A stretch of 64,000 bases of DNA from Hofstenia miamia (taxonomy: Eukaryota > Xenacoelomorpha > Acoela), in contig SCFE01000040.1 of assembly GCA_004352715.1 (NCBI GenBank), forward strand, positions 2,215,707 through 2,279,706, written 5' to 3'. Numbering within the stretch: position 1 is the stretch's first letter; the number at the start of each line of letters is the position of its first letter. The notes below the pieces were generated by a model. The model made no database searches. It was not told where the DNA came from and worked only from the letters and a program-made list of their open reading frames with translations. Both the position numbers and the translations under genes were made by a program. Below are positions 59,093 through 64,000 of the stretch, one piece after another.

Positions 59093-59876
59093 GTCAGGTG
59101 GATTTTGATAGCGAGTTTAGCCACTGGCGGGCTTCATCGTTTAAGAAATATTATCTTACTATAGTACCATGTGGCCAGAAATTGGGGTCTTCCAACACAC
59201 TGCTTGATGTGACGGCCGCAACAAGGTGAAATAATTTGAAATGTGAATCAGGCTTGGTAACGACTCTGGTGTGCAAAGAGATAGCACCGCCCTTCGAACA
59301 GTAATCTAGGAGATCTGATTCACTTACGGATTTATCCAATCGGCCAACAAAGTAGTGTCTGCGTGGTGGTAGTCTCTCTGCTGCTCGAAGCAATGTCAAT
59401 ACTTCGTTTGACTTGGTGCCAACAACCAACAAACGAGCTGAATCCTTCTTAGCATTTGGGTTTATAGAAGTTTCTCTTCGATGAGTAGATTATGTGTACT
59501 GGTTTAGATCAGTGCGTTGTCTATTGCTAGAGCTATTTGAACCAGCACTACTGTCACGTCGTTGTCGCAGGATACTTACATACAAAGAAGTAGGCATAAC
59601 TGCACTGGGTTTGGTATTTTGCTGATCCAACACAGCTTTTTCCAGCTTTGCAAATTTATTTTCAAGTTCGTCAAAGCGCTTGTTGATGTCATCATGGATT
59701 AGGGTGCGGAGTGCTTGGAGCAATCGGTGCATAACTATAATAATGAGCCAGCTTGAATGAATGAGATTGTCGCTTAGGCCAATGCATGAATAATGAACAT
59801 GATTTATCTTACATTTAATGTATTGCATACAAGAACAATAATCGCAACTAGAAGAGCAAATTAAACAACCGACCAT
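59093..59876 (-). pseudogene. CR1-like element ORF1: PHD-like zinc finger, coiled coil, C-terminal domain
   Basis: The minus-strand frame from 59876 starts MVGCLICSSSCDYCSCMQYI and continues KCKINHVHYSCIGL. The Cys/His spacing (C-x2-C ... C-x-C ... C ... H-x2-C) resembles the PHD-type finger reported in ORF1 proteins of CR1-like elements. A heptad-rich helix (INKRFDELENKFAKLEKAVL) follows. Beyond one in-frame TAA (about 59491) the same frame goes on with ARLLVVGTK, RRHYFVGRLDKSVSESDLLD and DPNFWPHGTIVR, the usual C-terminal region. A second stop follows that, with YFLNDEARQWLN beyond. The two stops are the main damage. It lies upstream of ORF2 in the same orientation. Confidence 0.82.
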
Positions 59877-59879
59877 CCT

Positions 59880-62103
59880 CGGTAAATACTAATAAATTTT
59901 TTATAAGCGCTGGTAATCGATTTTGAAATGCAAAAAATTTATTTATGGTATATTTTTTTTTCTCCAGTGATGAAAAACCCTCTTTTTAGTGAATATAGCT
60001 TTCACATCTAATCCACATATCCAAAGCACTGGATTAAACAGAGATGTACAAAATTGCTCAACGTTTGCTTTGATTACATAAAGTGATTTTTGCATCAAAT
60101 ACTGGTTTGTGCGCAAGATGTTTTCTTGGATTCATTTTAGTTTATACTGCAAATCATCACATTGTGATAACAGAATTTATTATCAAAACACAAATATATA
60201 GTCTGGTGGTGCAACAGATGGATATAGTCAAGCAGTGGCAAATATGAATAATCTTTCAGATGACAAATATTGAGGCATGCAAAGTTATAGCGAAGAAGAC
60301 CCTTCAAATCTATTGAAGAAGTATTTGAGCTTAATAAGGCAATGGTTGATGCAAATAAAAAATTCATAAATTCAAATAAGAATGAGACATGTGAAAGCAG
60401 TTCCTTTATACAGTCACTAGTACGGAAAACAACAAAGATACATTTTTAAAGCAGACCCCATTTTGATGACTGTAATTCAGTGCTATTGAGTAATGTAGCC
60501 ATTATAACCAATACATAGTTATGTAGGAAATCTCGTTAACCCAGACTACTTCAGATAATTGTGTTCATCGGAAGCTAGGGTAACTCTGCGTTTATTCATA
60601 GTTTTCAAGTTAAAAACTTCTATAAAACATTCCAAAAAAATTAAATAAGCAATAAATAAATGCTGGTACATCAAACTAAAACCGAAGAAATAAGAGAAGG
60701 GCAATGGTATGCATATTAAACCGAAATCAACAAATATATTTATACTGCTTAACTAGATATTGATTTAAGCACAATTAAGTGATATCTCCTTAATTTTATT
60801 CAATTTTGTATGAGAAACTAAATTTGAGAGTTTGCCATCGTGAACAATAATAATATCTTTAAAGGTTTAATTGGCGCAACGATAGAAACAGGTTTTATTA
60901 ATAAAGTTATTAATATTAATTATTTTTATAATAAATATTATAAAATCATCGATTACAACGGAAACACAAAACTTGGTGTTGTTTTGTACCGATGCAATTG
61001 ACATTTTTGAATGATTCTTTCGCATTAACTACTAAATTCCTCATTTTACCTTTTGTCAATTATTTTATTAAATAGAAAGCATCCCACTTTTTAGAAGGTC
61101 ATTATTAGTTTGGGAATAGGAAAATATTGATGCACTTGGTTGAATAAGATTATTGTTTATGAAGAAGGCATTTCACACAAAAAGTCAGAATTTATTGCTA
61201 AGTGCACACATCGCAAAAAAATTTATATATTGATGCATATAAAAATAGCAATGGGTTGATGAAAATTGAGGGATAAATGACTTCTTAACTCTCGATACAG
61301 TGACATTAAGTTATTAGCTACAAACGCAATTTAATATCAATTTGATGAAATTCAAATATATTTTTCGACAGCTCAATAAATATTTAAATTGTTACGATAT
61401 AAGTTATTAAATTTATTCTATACAATTTGCTTGTAAAGTAAAGAACACTTACATATCATAGTTTAATAAAAATATGCTCCACAACCAAGAATTAATGTGT
61501 GGAGAGAGGCGCTACAGTCTAGCAGAATAAAATCGATTTCAGATATACATTTTACAAGTCAATATTAATCGTTTTATTACACGAACAAGTATAATGTGGA
61601 CGGAAACGTTCTTTAATCAGAAGTCTTCAAGGAACTGTGTGTTTACGCAAAACAACTCATATTCCAAATCCTGAATGTGGAATTAGAGACTGGTAGAATT
61701 AAGGCATCTGCAAACTTAAATGCATTGATACATATTTAAGCAATTCCCATTACTTTGTCAACCAAGGTCATGTTCACGGTCATGTTAATCTGCAAACAGA
61801 AAAATTGCAAGGAAATCTTTTAAAAACTTCGAAATATTTTAATAATTCTCTATAAATGTTGTACTAACATAATTCTTGTGGATTTGAAGCATAGCTGGAT
61901 TAAGGCGCAATCAATGTCAGAAACGAGTCATATCAGGATTAATTCCTTTTGAACACAATGGAGATCAAGACATTTCCATTTACGAAGAGGTGTGATTCTG
62001 AAGGAAAAATTTTTTCAAACAACTATTACAATATGAAAAAATATGCAATTTGAGAGCTTGTTTCCAATTGACAACAATACATTTATAGCAGTGGATGAAA
62101 ATC

Positions 62104-62137
<34 letters not shown>

Positions 62138-62380
62138 NCTATAACAAGGGTGCTGCGTCCCCAATTGGATTTAACAAGTTTGACCTTCTTTAGTATACAC
62201 CTGAGGATGCTACACATCTAAACTTTTAATTATCAAATTTCTTCTATCTAGGAATAAGATTGGACCTAAACTGAATTTTGCATTGCAGAACAGAAATAGA
62301 AAATTTGTTTTGCTGAGAAGCTTCACCTGTGTGCAACATTTTGCATTAATTAAATTCTAGTGTGACAGTTTGCATTTTCA
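59880..62380. other. Stretch without recognised genes
   Basis: One plus-strand frame near 60310-60447 reads SIEEVFELNKAMVDANKKFI and is protein-like, but I cannot assign it. The rest is AT-rich and unremarkable. Confidence 0.35.
62106..62136. repeat. (TA)n microsatellite ending at a single N
   Basis: TA repeat, then cNc at 62137-62139. The single N suggests a contig join in the repeat. Confidence 0.95.

Positions 62381-62382
<2 letters not shown>

Positions 62383-62419
<37 letters not shown>
62383..62419. repeat. (AT)n microsatellite
   Basis: Uninterrupted AT repeat of about 36 bases. Confidence 0.95.
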
Positions 62420-62421
<2 letters not shown>

Positions 62422-62659
62422 GATGATGCAAAATTTTTTACAAATGTCATTGAGACACCCGTTCATATAGTTCATCTTTACATGAAAACTATCTGTGTTA
62501 AATTTAGAGTCAAAATTTAAATTTAAGAGGTCGCGCCCATTATTTGAAAATTTATTGACCCCCATGGCACCCGTGAAATGTAACAAAATAGCCACATTGC
62601 TTTTTTAAACATTACTTATTTAACCACTATTCTTTTTTCTAAAAAATGAATATAAAATA

Positions 62660-63995
62660 TTACTTACAAGAAACAAATACAGGGCAATATAAACCAGAAT
62701 AAACAAACCCATAACATATTAAATTTTTCATTTCTATTGTGTCAAAGACACTAGAGTGTTTATTTGTGTCCTTCAGTTTTTTCTGATAGGTTGAAACAAC
62801 CTGAAGTAAATATTGTTTTTGTTGTTCATCGTTTGTTATTAGTTTGTTATAATCTCCTATGAGCTTTACCCCCTCTTTCTGCAATATCGTTTACTACCTT
62901 TAGATAATCGACTACATTCTTTGAAACATAAGAACTCTCTTCAGTATACCAAACTTCAACAGATTTGTCTAAAAATCGAGAGGAGAGGTCACAGATACTG
63001 AAGAATGACTTTGAACTGATTGTAACAAAGTTTTCAATTTTGAATTTGTGAACAGATTGAAGATCTATTTGAGCCTTCTTTGGTGGTTTGATTCAGAAGG
63101 TTTTATAAGAAATAGTCTCCTGGTTTCTTTTGTTTGAATGCTAATATCATCAAAGAAAGTTAGTGCTATTAATTCTTCAGAGAGGTACCATAAATGATTC
63201 TTCAACTTACTCAAGGCTGTGTTCTCTATTTGCTCATTAGTATTTCTATACCTTTAAAGGTTTTTGAGAATTAAGATCGTTTCTAGGAGCAATAGGAGCA
63301 TTAGTTGCTGAAAATATTTATTTGTTACATAAATAGAAACTATGAACAAAATGTTTTCAAGAGTTTTGGTTTCTTTCGCTGAAAGTTTAAACTGTTTGTT
63401 GAATATGAAAATTTTGATGCAATAAATTGCTTTTGCAATCCAATGAGCGTGATGATATGCACCCGGTTTCTTGAACCGTATTCTATTTGGTGGAGTTTTG
63501 CCAAGTAATATAATTACTCGAGGCTGGTGTCTAAGCTTTATTTAGTGCAAAATCAGTTATGCACTTTTCACTTGGTGCGTAATTTTCTAAAGTGTCAAAA
63601 GAACTGGTGTTGATAGAACCCCAATAGCTTTGAAATCTTTTGAAAAGTTGTATTTCAGAACCTGATGAGATGCGCAATACAGGAGATACAACTGCTTCTA
63701 AAACAATTTCAAGAATTTGATGTCGACAGGGATACAATAGCAAGTAATGTACTCAAGACGCTTTTTATCCCAATGAACAGTTAATGGCTTAGATAAGACA
63801 ATATATTTTTTTAAATTTTCGCAAAAGTTTTGCCTTGATTTTTGTCTCACCCAAAATAGAAGAATAACTGACAGTGAAGTCGTTTGGATCCATTCCAATA
63901 TTTGCGATTGATGGTATAATAATTGAAGACGCTGAACGATCACTGAGTTTAGCGACATCTAATGAATAAAGATGTTCATTAAAAACGGTCCTCAT
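62660..63995 (-). pseudogene. Degenerate transposase-like protein (LxVHWDxK / CRHH family), cut by window end
   Basis: On the minus strand the pieces run in order. ORF 63995-63789 contains SLDVAKLSDRSASSIIIPSI. A frame near 63830-63750 reads LSKPLTVHWDKKRLEYI. ORF 63743-63531 gives LLYPCRHQILEIVLEAVV and SSGSEIQLFKRFQSYWGSIN. A frame at about 63510-63260 reads GKTPPNRIRFKKPGAYHHAH and WIAKAIYCIKIFIFNKQFKL. Another (about 63215-63100) reads SKLKNHLWYLSEELIALTFF. The tail (62884-62700) has NKLITNDEQQKQYLLQVV. From memory this order matches a repetitive, unnamed protein family in arthropod and cnidarian gene models. Here the segment between HWD and CRHH is deleted, the usual CRHH reads CRHQ, and frameshifts abound. 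Confidence 0.6.
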
Positions 63996-64000
63996 TTTTC

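Overview
This window looks like nuclear DNA of an AT-rich invertebrate animal. It has spliced genes with GT-AG introns, a metazoan-type calmodulin exon and an animal-like histone H4 remnant. It carries Tc1/mariner, hAT and piggyBac DNA transposons, several non-LTR retrotransposon lineages, and many short non-autonomous elements with inverted repeats. No bacterial, organellar or viral genome is apparent. The species cannot be fixed from the sequence alone. Host genes are sparse: the only confident host exon is calmodulin exon 1 (minus strand, about 20.7 kb). Two phase-compatible minus-strand exons of a PH-domain protein (2.0-3.5 kb) are likely. Nearly everything else recognisable is decayed mobile DNA.

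Layout. 0-0.3 kb: Tc1-like transposase fragment. 2.0-3.5 kb: PH-domain exon pair. 5.9-8.6 kb: hAT transposase remnants. 9.0-9.5 kb: reverse-transcriptase (RT) fragment. 10.07-11.71 kb: Tc1-like element with both ends and TA target site. 12.2-13.1 kb: RT tail of a second non-LTR family. 13.1-16.15 kb: L1/Tx1-like element whose 3' end abuts a truncated histone H4 pseudogene. 17.5-18.8 kb: internally deleted non-LTR element (family A) with a broken 2A-like motif. 20.6-20.8 kb: calmodulin. 21.5-21.6 kb: cluster of five GATTAATC octamers. 22.46-23.66 kb: second Tc1-like element.

26.57-42.53 kb is dominated by one unit of about 7-8 kb present twice in direct orientation, separated by exactly 1000 N. 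The two copies differ by small indels and by presence or absence of mobile elements. They most probably represent two haplotypes laid end to end by the assembler, although a real tandem duplication is possible. 44.3-47.1 kb holds several hAT-like elements. 49.1-51.3 kb has two more decayed RT copies on the minus strand. 53.3-54.2 kb is a piggyBac-like deletion derivative. 56.3-57.5 kb is an unclassified transposase-like remnant. 57.6-59.9 kb is a CR1-like element with ORF1 and endonuclease. 62.7-64.0 kb is a degenerate copy of a transposase-like family that I recognise by motif but cannot name.

Assembly quality matters for interpretation. There are six N gaps and three isolated single N bases, and several coincide with duplicated flanks or with apparent deletions. 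No rRNA, tRNA or CRISPR structures were found by reading. I cannot point to a complete new biological system here. The best leads are the GATTAATC cluster, the filled/empty-site pair, the CpG-decayed histone remnant, the 2A-like relic, and the repeated appearance of short GC-rich subterminal motifs in unrelated-looking hAT-type elements.
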